Source: Paroedura picta
Lineage: Eukaryota > Chordata > Lepidosauria > Squamata > Gekkonidae
Length of the DNA stretch: 64,000 nucleotides
Direction of reading: 5' to 3'
Assembly (NCBI RefSeq): GCF_049243985.1
Contig: NC_135378.1
Span: 40,520,941-40,584,940 of the forward strand
This document shows positions 23,401 through 34,104 of the stretch, piece after piece (the stretch's first letter is position 1; each line of letters opens with the position of its first letter). A program made the translations under genes and the position numbers. The notes under the pieces were generated by a model, which did no database searches, was not told the DNA's origin, and saw nothing but the letters and a program-made list of their open reading frames with translations.

Positions 23401-26400
23401 CAAGAGCAGTTTGAAGTTGTCGATGGTAAATACAACAAAGACCAAAAGGATGTTGTTGCCAATCTTAAAACTATTTGTTAGGATTTTAGCATTAGATACA
23501 TATTCTTAAGGTATCTATGGCTGTTAACAATAACACAACTCTTTAAGAGGGAGTAGATATCAAAATAAGTCCCCCAAGGCAGTTTCCTCTGTTCCATACA
23601 TCTCTGATAGTGTAGACAAAATAAAAATAACTATGTTAAACTTGTTTTGTAAAGCCAGCACAATTTCTTCAGGGGATTCAGGAATAATCACAGGAATCTA
23701 AAATATTTTTGGAACCTCCTGCGCCTGTTTGGTAGTGTGATAGTAATTTGAATATTTATCATGACTCATTCAGTTACCTCTTGTAAATGTACATATTTTC
23801 TCCTAGCTTGCTAGTCGTATTAAGGAAAGCCAAAACTTCTTATTCCCAAACCATGTAAAATGTTGTCAGTATATCTACTGTGAATAATATGCCGCAAAAT
23901 GAGAAGCCCCTCTTGTAATGTAATGTACATGTGCAGATATAGACTATAGGAACTGGCCATTGTGATGGACTGAGGTTGATGTTGTTTAGTTTAAAGTGCC
24001 TAGCTGCAGTTTCATGTAGTTGGTTCATATCTGAACTAATGGATGTCACGGTCATGCATGTCTGTTATATGATATGTAGAGATGATTGGTTATCACTTTT
24101 CTTTCTATCTTCCTCAAAGCCACCATGTTTGCAGAAAGCATGGGATTTCCGAGTGAAGATTTGACTACACAGGGATCTCTTTCAATACATTTAAAGTGGC
24201 TTAATCAAAACTGTCAGCCAAACTTCTGGAAGGTATTCTACAACTTTTTTGTACCCCTCTATAGCCCTGGTTGACTGCATTGCTGTTTACAGAAGATTTT
24301 TTTCATAAGGTTAAAAATAAAATCAGTTCAGGTGGGTTGCCAGGTTGGTCTGAAGCAACAGAACAAAGTTTGAGTCCAGTGGCAACTTTAAGACCAACAC
24401 AGTTTGATTCAAGATATAAACTTTCCTGTATCTGAAGGAGCGTTCTTGCACACAAAAACTTGTACTTTGAATCAAATTGTGCTGGCCTTAAAGGTGCCAC
24501 TGGACTCGAACTTTGTTCTGCTATCAAATAGTATCCCGTTTATACATTCCCCCCTCCCTAAATGTAGCTTTTGTTTGGACTTAGTATGGATGTCTGCAAA
24601 ATTTTGTTATCTTTGGATATATAATTTGCCATTGGAAGAAAAGGAAGTAAGATGAAATGTTATAGGAGGGATAGCAGTTGTTAAAATTGCAAAGCTTGCA
24701 ACAGTTGCTGAAGGAACTGAAGAATAAGACGCTTCGCAGGAACTATAGCTTTGAGGGAGCCTTTCACTGAACTACTCCAAAGGAGCTGGGTGTACCTTAA
24801 GTAATATTCAGGAGCCTCTTTAATTGTCTGACCACCAGCTCGATCAGCAGTAGCCACTGAAGTTCCTGGCTTCTGAACTTCCATCAGTCATTCTTGCTTT
24901 TATAGGCAACAGATGTCATGATAATATGTTACAAAGACAAGTTCTCCCCTTCCCATTTTCTTTCAAGAGTCTTTCCTACTAAGGACTTTCAACTGGATCC
25001 CCTTTGGGAACTAACTAAAGCCCGCCACATTCTCCTATTTGTCACTCCCATCCTTCAACATCATACCTTATATCAGTGGTCCCCAACCCCCGGTCTAGGG
25101 ACCTTTACTGGTCCGTAGATCAGTCGGTACCAGGCCGTGGCTCCTCCTCGGCCTCCTCCCTGGCTGCTGCCTCGGGGGCTACTCTGCCGCCAGATCACCT
25201 TTGGTGCTCTCTGTCAGCCGCCATGGCTGGGGCTCCCCCTCGGTGTGGTACTGCGCAACTGCTGCTGGCAGCACTCCCCAGTGGGTTGCGGGAAGAAAGC
25301 GGTGCCGGCGAGAAAGCAAGTGGAGCAGGAGCTCAGACGGCGACATCCCTCGGCAAAAGACTACCCCCCCCCCCGGGCCTCAGTAAAATTGTCAAGCGTT
25401 GACCAGTCCCCAGTGATAAAAAGGTTGGGGACCACTGCCTTATATGCTTCCCTTTCAGTGTGGAGCCTTCTAGTTGCTTCGTTTACATCCTTTGAAGCCT
25501 GGTTGCTTCAAGTTGACTTGCTCAGCATTTGTGAAATGAATGAGAACAGCTTATTTCCCCAGTTATTTGTACATGTATATGATGTGATGCTTCATTTCGA
25601 TCATCTGGGTTATCCTGTATAAATGCCAGTTCCTTGCAGAAACCAATGTGATGTCATTATCTTACATTATGGCTGCAATCCTAAACTGGCTTCAAATCCA
25701 TAACTTTCACATATAGTTTAAAATACTAATTTTCAGATCTTAAATTTGACAATTTTCTGTTAGGTTAGCATGTTAAGATGCACAAAAATGCCAAAGGATT
25801 AAGTGTGCAACCATTTTATTTCTTTTGATTATATGTTTTCTAAGGAGGAGGCAGAGATGCCAGATGCAATGCGAAAAAACTATGTGTAATCACCCAAGCA
25901 TAATCTTCTCTTCCTCCGTAACCAGACACACTTGAGCCAAACTGGTAGATAAATCAAAATTTATCACCAGAATCTCCACTGCCATTGTTTCAATCTTGAG
26001 TTGGGAGCAAATTGTGATTGTACAGAATAGGTTTCCTTACTTGCTGCCTGCGAAAATGCCACATCTGGGGCTGTTTCCTGCATGTTACTCTGTTGAAATC
26101 ACAAAGTGTGGAGTGCCCTGTTAAGAAACCAGGATCACTGGAGAGATATTGGAAGTCTAGCAAGGGCAAATTTGAGTTTGTTAAACCACAAAAGTCCTTG
26201 TTACTTTAGTTGAGCCACCAATGAAAGGAGAATAAAGGAGTCTTGCAGTTTGCAAAGTGTGCACAGTGGGGAAGTAGTAAGTTGAGTTATGAGGCTTCAA
26301 TCCTACAAAGACTAGCAGTGTAGCTTTAAATATATGCAAGTTGTCTTATCATAACCAGTAGGGATGCTCGTAAGGCTTGGGAAGAACTGATCTTAAATTA

Positions 26401-29400
26401 CAGCTGTAGGTGGTAAGAAATATTATCATGCTGTTTTTTTTGCACATAGTATTTTATTTCTCTTCTGGCTATTCATTGCAGGACATATTTGCAAATCACA
26501 TAACAACATGAGATCTGAGAGAGGTTTTTTTGTAACTGAAGTGTTTCAATATTGAGTGTCTCTAAATTGAGATGTATGCCTTTGTCTGTTCTTTGTTTAA
26601 AGCTTCGGAACTACAGTAATTTGCTTTCAACAAAACTTTGTTCTTGGCATATATAAGAAGCTTATATTATCCTTTTAGTATGGAAATTGGCTTCTATATT
26701 TGACTTACAAAAAGACACAGGTTTGTGAGATGCTTTTGTCTTAAAGATTTAATGTGAATAACACTTTGATTGCAGAATGTTATACCAGATGCTTCAAAAT
26801 CATGTGGACCATACAAACAAGCCAACGATTTCAGTAAGGAAGAGAATGCCTTGGAGAAAACAGTCCAAGTTCATAATCATGACACGATTGGTATGTTTTT
26901 CTTTGTTCCTTATGTCATGCTTGACAGACCTATGATTCTTTGAGATCTGATTAAATTTATGTAATTAGATGTAAGGTACAGATAACTGATTTAGAATATT
27001 AATTTCCTGCATATTCCCCCCCCCCTTTGAGGGACTCCACATCGCTTGCAACAATACAACAATACAATTTAAATAAAATAAACAGAAAATAACTAGCTGC
27101 ACCTTAGGCTGATCCTGGATCTGATGAGCCAAAGTCACAGGGCATAAGCCAAGAACCCTTTGCTTGTTAGGTTAATTGTGCCTGGCTCATACTTCAGACC
27201 ATGCCTAAACTTTGTACTTGGAGACAGGAAGAGCAAACAAAAGCACAGATATCTTCTCCTACTCTGACTTTCCTGTTCCAGGCCCTTGTGAAATTAGTAG
27301 ATAGACAAGAGAACGTCAGTGATGCAGTAAAATACGGACTAAGCTGCTCGGGTACTTAGATATTGTGGACACCTTAGCTTACATTTCTCTGTTTAGCTTG
27401 AGAATCTGGTCAACTGGTCAACCTGTTTCTTTCATTAATTTAATGCACCAAGAAAAAAAAGTCTTGTGAGGTAGCCATGTTGGTTAGTAGTGGAACAGCT
27501 AGAGTCAATTCCAGTAACCCCTTAGAGGCCAGTCAGATTTTGAGGCTCTTAAGCTTTTGAGAGTCACCACCACTGGTGGTCACATGCAACTCTCAGCTCA
27601 AAACAGTTCAAAGCATCATGAACAACCTATGCCCGACCTTAATGCTCTTTCTATTGCCCACAGTCTAACCTTAAAGAACTTTTCACCCACAACCATACAT
27701 TTCCTAACATGGCCAAGGGCTTTGTGTCCAGGACCTGCAACCAACCAAGGTGCTAGCTTTGTCCCCATATTCACGCCCACAACAGTCACCAGAGACATCA
27801 ACACAAGTTCTGACATCTCAGGTTCATTTACTTTTTCATCTTCCAATGTTACATATGCCATCAGATGTCATCAGTGCCCTTCCACTCTCTACATCAGACA
27901 AACAGGTCAGGCCCTACACACAAAACAGTAACGGGTGTAAATCTGTCATTTAAAACAACACCCAAAAGCCAGAGGGAGAACATTTTAATCTTCTGTGATA
28001 TTCCGTTACTGAACTAACAGTGGCAGTCTTCAAACAGAGAAAAGCTTCAAGGGGAGATTACAATGGGAGGTTGCTGAATTTAAATTCATTCGCAGATTGA
28101 ATAATGCCTCCTTCCCCCTCCCGGGTTGAATGAAGACACAGGATTGTTATCACACTACAAATGCTTATTTCCTGGCCCAAAACACTTTGCCTCTGCTCTA
28201 ATCAAGGTAACTGCAATGTGCATTATACCTCTGCACTCTGTGTCCCTTCTTTGCAACACCCCTGCCAACTTCTGACGGGGATATAAGGACTGGACACACA
28301 CTTTCCTTCTATTGGGGGGGGGGGGTCTGTAACAAAAACTGAGTAAAACATATTGTTCGCTCAAGACTTTCAGTCAGAGGAACATAATGATAAGGAAAGG
28401 TAAAACATACTGCAAGAACAAAACAAGATCTAGTTCCATTGCTAGTTTTCAGGCCAGAACTCTGCATCTCTTCTTGCTAAAAGTACATTGAAGTAACTCT
28501 TATTATTGAAGAAATCATATCACAGTTACCTAATGCTCTACAGTGACTTGATTCTCAGAGCCTACATTCCCAAACTACTTAGATCTGGCAAATCTTTCCA
28601 AATACCAAGATCAGGTTCACATTGGAAACGTTTACTAAAGCCAGGACAGGGAGTTTTCCAGGTTTGGTCTCTGCCATCTGCCCAGCAATTAGATATGGAA
28701 TTTGCAGAAGCACCTAAGTGGCTTGGGAGCACATCTCCTTGACAGTCACTTAAGGAGACACTTCTAGTGTGATTAAATTTCTCATCACCAAGCAGTTAGC
28801 ACTTTAAAAATGTCAAATGCTAGAGCTCTTACTAAGGCATGTCCTCATGAACACTCACACCTTGGCAGCTTGCCTGAGCCAGTACTCTTACAACCATAGT
28901 TTTCATTTTTTTAGAAATATGACTTGCTGTGAAGGAGAAGGAGCAGGACCTGAACGGGACAATGTAGCATTAATGAGGCATTTTGCCTGCTGCAGGCAGA
29001 CTGCCCATTTTTGTTCTCCAACAGTAAGAGTGACATTCAGCCAGTTATCCACAGACTTTGCAGAAGAAGACTTTCCAGCATTCTTCCTTTTCCATAGCTC
29101 TCTCTGCCTCTCCCCAAAACTTTGTTCCTAGAAGTCAGAGTGCGGTCCTGGCTATTGCTGCCGAGCAAGGTCAGGGCACCCGCAGCAGGCTGGGAGAAGA
29201 CCCAGCCTCAAGAAGAGTCAGAAGGTGCTGGGGTTAGCAACAACTAACTTCTTGTTGGCAGCTGGCCATCACAATACATCTCCATGACCATTTATGCACT
29301 GGAGGTTTCATGCCAGGCTGCAGGCTAGAGTTTTAGTCATGACAGGTTGCCTCACCTCTTCCTGCACCCACACAGGGGAGCATTTGGTCCGGTGTGCCTC

Positions 29401-32400
29401 ATCCGCCCCCGATTCGTGCTCCTGCACGGGAGCTGGGGCAGTGAAGTTCCCAGTGCGTAAATGGGCATTGTGTAGCTCCCAGGGCATCTCCCTTACTCCT
29501 TGTTGGCACCATATTGTGTGCTTCTGTGCTCTGATTTCCAAGTTGTGCCTCCTTGGCCTCCCAGCTTCTGTGTAGGATTTCCTTTTAAGTCCCTCCCTGA
29601 CAGCTGACCTTGCCTGGAAAAATTACGCTGTGCCACCCTGCTAACTCCACGCCACCTCTACAGTCCCGGCCTTATTTTATGAATAAACTTGTCAGATCTC
29701 AGAAACTAAACTGGGTCAGCCTGGATAGTATTAGAATGGGAGACCTTGAAGGAATACCAGGGTTGTGATGTGGAAGTTGCTGCTGTTGTTATTGTTGTCA
29801 GCCATTCAGTTGTGTCTGACTCTTGGCGTTCCCATGGCACAGCCGCTCCACAATGTTCAATCCCGCATCGCCTCCCTCAGCCATGCAGTGCTATGGCTGG
29901 TGTCCATCTGATTTTGTCGAACTACCGTGTTCTTTGTCAGCCTGGTTTCCCTTTTTCACTGACCAATAATCGCTTTCTCCAATGAGTTGGATGGCATGAT
30001 ATGGCCAAAGTAAGTGAAGTAGGCAATGGCACACTACCTCTATTGCCTTGAAAACCGTATGGGGTTGTTGTTAGACATCTGTGACTTGATTGCACTTTCT
30101 ACCACCAATATGACCAGGTACCTGCTCCCCACATTGTGTGTGTCCAGCCAGAGGTAGCCAGTGGGCCTGCTGACTTTGTCTAGGGCAGAAGCGTCCTCAT
30201 CCTCCCCTTGAATTGGTTCCAAATACTGACCAGGGCTGACCCTGCTTAGCTTCCAAAATCTGACAATATCAGTTTTGCTTTTTTTTTCTTTTGTAGGCAT
30301 GATTGTTATTGGTCAGAATGGATGCATTGCTGCAGGGACATCTACAAATGGTGCTGTCCACAAAATCCAGGGGTTTGTATTTGTCATAGTATAATTGTGC
30401 ATACATTTCGAGAATGTTCTTAATTGAATTGTAAAGCTAACAGTTCCGTGCACTGTGTGTATTTACTCCTCCTATAATAGAGGGACAATTTAGGTTACTA
30501 CAAAAGAAAGGAATTTTGGAAAACTAGGTTCATGAAGAATCACTAACTTGTTACCCAGCAGCTATTACTTCTTACAACAGTTTATTCTTTAGGACTGCAT
30601 TGAAGTGAACTGGTATTTGCTAGTAGTTTTTCCAAAAACAGCCTATTTCACATCTAAATCCAACCAAATGTACATTCACAAGCATACTTTAAGCAAGTAT
30701 GTGCCTTTTACAGACACAGACCTCTCATTTATAGTGGGGAGTCTTACCCACCTAGTTCCCAGAGTTGTCATGAAATGTTTTGATGTAGGTTAATTTTTAT
30801 AGCAGAAGGAACGTGTCAAATTCAAAATAATGGAATTGTTCCCTGGTACCAAACTTGTCATTAAGTACTGAGACATGGATCTAGTTCTCATTTCTGTGAA
30901 GGAGAGTTCAGTAACACAGGTGACTTACAGCTAAACTGGTAAAAAACCCAACACATATATTCAGCTTCATGGAGAATTCATCTTATAAACTGTTTTCTTA
31001 CATGGGAAATGTCAAAAATTGTACTCATTAACCAAAGACGCTATTAATATTATTTTCCTTCCTCTGGCTTAGACGTGTGGGTGACTCTCCCATAGCTGGA
31101 GCTGGAGCATATGCTGATAGTACAGCTGGAGCTGCTGCTGCCACTGGAGATGGTGACATTATGATGCGCTTCTTGCCCAGGTTTTTGATTTTATAATGTT
31201 TGGGACAAGACAGCTTTTATATCATTTGGGGGAGATTCTGGGTGAAGAAAGAATTGTGAATTCACTGAGTTCCCAATTAAAATTCAGAAAGTCCTAACAT
31301 AAAAAATGATAGACAGGCTTGCTTGATTACTGGACTATGGGTTCCCATGCTCATTTTTTGCATTCCAGTCTCTTTCCTCTGCAAAAAGGAGCCGGTGTGA
31401 TTTTCCAAGCTACAGTGGTGGGTTATTCTATGAAGCAAAATTATTCCTGTGCAGTTGGACACCCTCTATTACGTGCAAGGAATATCTTTGCCAATATGGG
31501 GTATCTTTGCCAATATGAGAGTTTTGATTTTAAGAAAGATTTAAATGTCCAATCATGTATAGGAAAGGCTCTTTCCATAGCTGCCATGAGATACAGGTAT
31601 TTATTTATACCTGGTTATCAGAATGCATGTGTCTTTCTGATGGAAATAATTATTCACAGCAAGTCAGAAGAATAAGTGGATCCAATTTGCAGTTGGAATT
31701 CTAGTTTCCTGATACGTTGATTTTTTTTAGCTAAGATTTGACAGTAAATTAACAGTGCGCTCCTGTAACAAAGGTACTCCAGTTTATAGCCACTGAAAGC
31801 AATAAACACATGCGACTAAATCTGCAAAATATTGCACTATGAAGTGCCTCAACAAACAATCTTTAAGGCCTCCATTTACAGAGATAATGTCCAGACTTAA
31901 TAGATTTATTTATTAGTTATTTCTAGACTGCCCCTCCCTGACTGTGGGCTCAGAGCAGTTTACAACATGTAGTTCATATGCAATACATTATAAAACCACA
32001 GTTAAAACCATTTAGTATGAGGAATCCTGTCGTTCTGACATTTGTAGAATCAAAATCTTTTTTTCTTAAATGTTCTTGCATTTTTTTTAAAGCTAGTGCA
32101 GTACAGCCATTAAGTTATGATGTTAGGACTGGGATATCCTGCCCACCGGGCTGGAGGCAGTTTCCAGGCCAAAACAGGTCTCACCGCAGGGGTTTTAGGG
32201 CTTTAAACCAAAGTCAAATTCCAGGGTTCAGTAGCATAGTCTAGAATCATAGTGCAGAAGTAGTCCAAGGTAAAGTAGCAGATTTCCAAGAGCTGAAATA
32301 AGGCAGGCAATTGGTAGGCTCATCAGTAGGGTTGCATACAAGATGATCTCACACTGGATATAGGATGATTCCCTACAGGTGTGTTTGGGCCCCAAGTTAG

Positions 32401-34104
32401 GCTTCTCCTGGCAAGCCAAATTAACTCCTTTATTGATGAGGAGTACTGGGGCATGCCCTCCTGCACCTGGTCCATTCCTCAGCCCTAGCCTTTTCCCTCC
32501 TGGGATGCTTTGGGAAACTGTAATGGTCTGGTTGTGAGCAGATCCATACTGGGGCCTCCTAGCCTTAGAGTCTTGCTTGTTTAGGGAGCAGTGTTGATAT
32601 TGAATCAGGGTCCCTTGGGGAAGAAGCATTGGTAGGTCCATTTCACTAGCAGAGTCTGCCAAAGTGTGGCTTGGGACATGTTGTCATCCTCCTCCAAGGA
32701 CTCCACTTTCCATACTAACCCTGGACACGGGGAGGGCCCATGACACGGGGAGACCCAAGTTCCAACCCTTACTCAGCCATGAAGCTCACTGGGCAACCTT
32801 GGGCACGTCATTGTCTTAAGTTTCAGTCTGAACAGTTTCACAGGGTTGTTGTAAGGATAAAATGGATGACCGAAAAACTCTATATGCCTCTCTGAGCTTC
32901 TGGAATAAAAATGTAAGAGTCCCATGAAAGTAAGATTGTTTGTGAAAAAGATTTGTGGAATGGTATGGTGATTCCTTCCTATCTCATCCTTCCTTGTCCT
33001 CAAAGAGTAGTTCTCATATATAAATTCCTGTTAAAAGAGCTAGGAGATTCTGCAAAGGGCTCCAGAGAGCACTAGCAATTCCATGAGCTCCCTTTCATAA
33101 GTTTTGTTTGTTAATGGAGAAGGTTATAACCATCATTTGCTTGATTGGGGAAGTGGGAACTGGGCCGTGCTTTCTGGGACAGTTTGAGAATGCTTGTCTG
33201 TCCATTATTTGAAACCAGCTATCAAGCCGTGGAATATATGAGAGCAGGCATGGAGCCAGCGGTGGCATGCCAGAAAGTTATTTCTAGAATTCAGAAGTAT
33301 GCTCCATTCTTCTTCGGTGCTGTTATCTGTGCCAACACAAGTGGAAGCTATGGTATGTCTTCAACATTTTCTTCCATTTTCATTTTATGTCCGTGTAAGG
33401 TAGCAAAACGTTGATTCCCCATGTATCCTGTGTTTCTCGCATCGGTCGAGGTATGACTATGACTCCTTTGAGAATGTTTAAACAACGTTCATAGCCACCT
33501 TGGAAAATAATGTGTGACTGCAATGAGTTCAAAGCACTCGGGAGATCAGTCATGCTGGGTGACTCATTAGCTAGCCACTGGATCAGCCAGAGGTATCATT
33601 TTGCTAATCAATATGGCTTATTGGGTTAGGCTGCTTATTTGGAGTTCTTTTATCTTTGATTTCCCACAGTTCTGTGTTTGAAAGATTAGCGATGCAAGGA
33701 CTCATTACATTCCCTGGTATTAAGACGTAAATTTGAAACAAAATATATTAAACTTTGAATTATATTTTAAGGATATGAGGTCCAGGGAGCTGCTTGGAGG
33801 CACGTTCTTCTTCAAAGATTAAAAAAGAGACCTTTAAAAGCAGTCTCAATGCTGAGTTAATTAAGGTTATAAAAGAACAATTACACCATTGTAGTCAAGT
33901 TATTAGTGGAATCCTTAGATGTTAAAAAAGACAAGGAGTCAGATTAATGCATCTCTCATAGTTGGCTCTCTTTATTTTCTTATCTTTCCCCTTCCTGCCA
34001 CAGGTGCTGCCTGCAATAAAGTTCCAGGATTCACACAATTTCATTTCATGGCTTCTAATCCCACTTTGCGGCAACCATCTGAACAAATAGTAGACTGCAT
34101 TTGA
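17150..34104 (+). CDS. AGA: Aspartylglucosaminidase (N4-(beta-N-acetylglucosaminyl)-L-asparaginase), span of nine coding exons
   Basis: This lysosomal Ntn-hydrolase cleaves the bond between asparagine and GlcNAc in glycopeptides. The exons (17150-17297, 20974-21127, 22998-23110, 24120-24232, 26776-26890, 30297-30372, 31073-31180, 33219-33352, 34004-34104) sum to 1062 nt, or 353 residues; human AGA has 346. All introns are GT-AG. A hydrophobic signal segment covers about residues 12-30. The precursor should cut itself at D212-T213 (motif HDTIGM), making T213 the N-terminal nucleophile of the beta chain. Binding residues W41, T231, R241, D244, T264 and G265 are present. Cysteines 68/71/76, 170/186, 293/313 and 324/352 match the human pattern. 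Odd: the human N38 sequon reads HAT here, while the N308 sequon is kept as NTS. Identification is secure by alignment from memory. Confidence 0.97.
18215..18412 (+). mobile_element. tRNA-Ala-like SINE
   Basis: The head reads GGGTCATAGCTCAGGGACAG (A box) and TTTTGCATGTAAAGGTCC (TGC at the anticodon position), then GGTTCAATCAATCACTGG (B box). The body has AAAAGATCAGGTGATGTGGA and AGAGCTGCTGCTAGGCAGA, and ends near GGCAAATTCATG. The body after the tRNA part shows that it is a SINE, not a tRNA gene. It lies in AGA intron 1. Confidence 0.8.
20081..20150. mobile_element. Small palindromic element, 70 bp
   Basis: GATGTCCATGGACTACAATT at the left is matched by the inverted AATTGTAGTCCATGGACATC at the right, with a 30-nt loop containing TTCTGGCAGGGGC. 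The same palindrome forms the core of the hAT-like elements at 2909-3041 and 45840-45924. Confidence 0.75.
20435..20786 (+). mobile_element. Sauria-type SINE with a 71-bp internal tandem duplication
   Basis: The tRNA-like head runs GTTAGTGGTTAGGAGTGCGG to GGGTTCGATTCTGC, followed by AACTGGGTGACCTTGGGCTC. It closes with TAAGCCACTTTGAGACTCC and a TTTTCTTCTTCC tail. The segment beginning ATATCAGGGCTCTCTCAGCC occurs twice in a row (20572-20642 and from 20643), ending GGAAAGGGAAGG each time. Other copies in the window lack the duplication. It lies in AGA intron 1. Confidence 0.88.
20974..21127 (+). CDS. AGA: AGA exon 2
   Basis: It encodes residues 50-101 (shared codons at both ends). It includes [20 protein letters not shown], matching the human cysteine-rich turn GCAMCEREQC, and [10 protein letters not shown]. 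Acceptor ttgattgcag|CT, donor GATGG|gtaaga. Confidence 0.96.
21590..21640 (+). repeat. Retroelement tail ending in AATAAATA-type repeat
   Basis: CCTCCGGGGAGGGCGGTCTA is followed by TAAATATAATAATAAATAA. The same tail type is seen near 36510-36565 and 51858-51925, and in reverse at 31903-31990. The source family is not certain. Confidence 0.55.
21747..22057. mobile_element. hAT-like MITE (311 bp)
   Basis: It starts CAGTGTTCCCCAACCCC and ends GGTTGAGGATCACTG, clearly related to the element at 25074-25437. The interior is GC-rich, with CAGTACTGGGCTGTGG near the left end. The 8-bp flanks no longer match. Confidence 0.75.
22998..23110 (+). CDS. AGA: AGA exon 3
   Basis: It encodes residues 101-139 in part: [20 protein letters not shown], then [17 protein letters not shown]. 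This is nearly identical to human [20 protein letters not shown]. Acceptor tgtctag|CAAC, donor TCAG|gtaact. Confidence 0.97.
24120..24232 (+). CDS. AGA: AGA exon 4
   Basis: It encodes residues 139-176: [14 protein letters not shown]..., ending [12 protein letters not shown]170 corresponds to human C163. Acceptor cctcaaag|CC, donor TGGAAG|gtattc. Confidence 0.95.
24361..24518. repeat. Inverted pair of the same retroelement end
   Basis: The left arm GAACAAAGTTTGAGTCCAGT and onward to about 24428 is matched, inverted, by the right arm from about 24450 to 24518 (ending GGACTCGAACTTTGTTC). Both arms contain the TTTAAG(A/G)CCA(A/G)CACA motif also seen at 13491-13590. The pair could fold into a long hairpin in the AGA pre-mRNA. 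Confidence 0.75.
25074..25437. mobile_element. hAT-like MITE (364 bp) with perfect 8-bp target duplication
   Basis: The terminal inverted repeats are perfect over 15 bp: CAGTGGTCCCCAACC and GGTTGGGGACCACTG. CCTTATAT flanks both ends (25066-25073 and 25438-25445). The interior is GC-rich and gives open frames by composition only. It lies in AGA intron 4. Confidence 0.93.
26776..26890 (+). CDS. AGA: AGA exon 5 (end of alpha chain and cleavage site)
   Basis: It encodes residues 177-214 plus one base: [14 protein letters not shown], a variable hydrophilic loop, then HNHDTIG. C186 matches human C179. D212-T213 is the autocatalytic cleavage site. The loop between C186 and the site is the least conserved part, as in other vertebrates. 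Acceptor gattgcag|AATG, donor GATTG|gtatgt. Confidence 0.96.
27463..27950 (+). mobile_element. Penelope-like retroelement remnant (tentative)
   Basis: The left part (to about 27560) is a retroelement end of the type at 13491-13590. The right part encodes a stretch with YAIRCHQC followed by [10 protein letters not shown], which resembles the GIY-YIG endonuclease core of Penelope-like elements. The copy is old and broken. It lies in AGA intron 5. Confidence 0.5.
29691..30101 (+). mobile_element. 5S-rRNA-headed SINE interrupted by an insertion
   Basis: 29691-29768 reads GTCAGATCTCAGAAACTAAA ... GGATAGTATTAGAATGGGAG, then AATACCAGGGTTG, the internal and 3' part of 5S rRNA. 30009-30101 (GTAGGCAATGGCACACTACC, then CCTTGAAAACCGTATGGGG) looks like the body of the same SINE. 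The roughly 240 bp between, with TGTGTCTGACTCTTGGCG, look like a later insertion, perhaps Bov-B-derived. Confidence 0.65.
30297..30372 (+). CDS. AGA: AGA exon 6 (start of beta chain)
   Basis: It encodes residues 215-240: [18 protein letters not shown] and onward to HKIQG. T231 corresponds to active-site human T224. Acceptor tcttttgtag|GC. The donor is CCAGG|gtttgt, with T at +3 rather than A or G, a weaker-looking site. Confidence 0.96.
30373..31072 (+). other. AGA: AGA intron 6
   Basis: The intron is 700 bp of AT-rich sequence. I see no repeat or other structure in it. Confidence 0.8.
31073..31180 (+). CDS. AGA: AGA exon 7
   Basis: It encodes residues 240-276: [20 protein letters not shown], then [16 protein letters not shown]241, D244, T264 and G265, which hold the substrate in human AGA, are all present. 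Acceptor ctggcttag|ACGT, donor CCCAG|gttttt. Confidence 0.97.
31181..33218 (+). other. AGA: AGA intron 7
   Basis: A reversed retroelement tail lies at 31903-31990 (TTTATTTATTAG, then GACTGCCCCTCCCTGACTG). The remainder has no structure that I recognise. Confidence 0.75.
33219..33352 (+). CDS. AGA: AGA exon 8
   Basis: It encodes residues 276-320 plus two bases: [10 protein letters not shown], then [12 protein letters not shown] and [16 protein letters not shown]293 and C313 match human C286 and C306. N315-T-S keeps the human N308 glycosylation sequon. Acceptor gaaaccag|CTAT, donor CTATG|gtatgt. Confidence 0.97.
34004..34104 (+). CDS. AGA: AGA exon 9 and stop
   Basis: It encodes residues 321-353: [20 protein letters not shown], ending QIVDCI then TGA. 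C324 and C352 match human C317 and C345. Acceptor ctgccacag|GTGC. Confidence 0.97.

Larger units (their letters stand above)
24233..26775 (+). other. AGA: AGA intron 4
   Basis: It holds an inverted pair of retroelement ends (24361-24518) and a hAT-like MITE with perfect target duplication (25074-25437). No other clear element is seen. Confidence 0.85.
26891..30296 (+). other. AGA: AGA intron 5
   Basis: It holds a Penelope-like remnant (27463-27950) and an interrupted 5S-headed SINE (29691-30101). A poly-G run lies near 28314. The 28.1-29.6 kb part is unassigned; open frames there match nothing I know. Confidence 0.8.

Noticed and set aside
29691-29768. Possible 5S rRNA gene
   Set aside because: Only the internal and 3' part is present, it is diverged, and a SINE body follows; it is not a functional gene.
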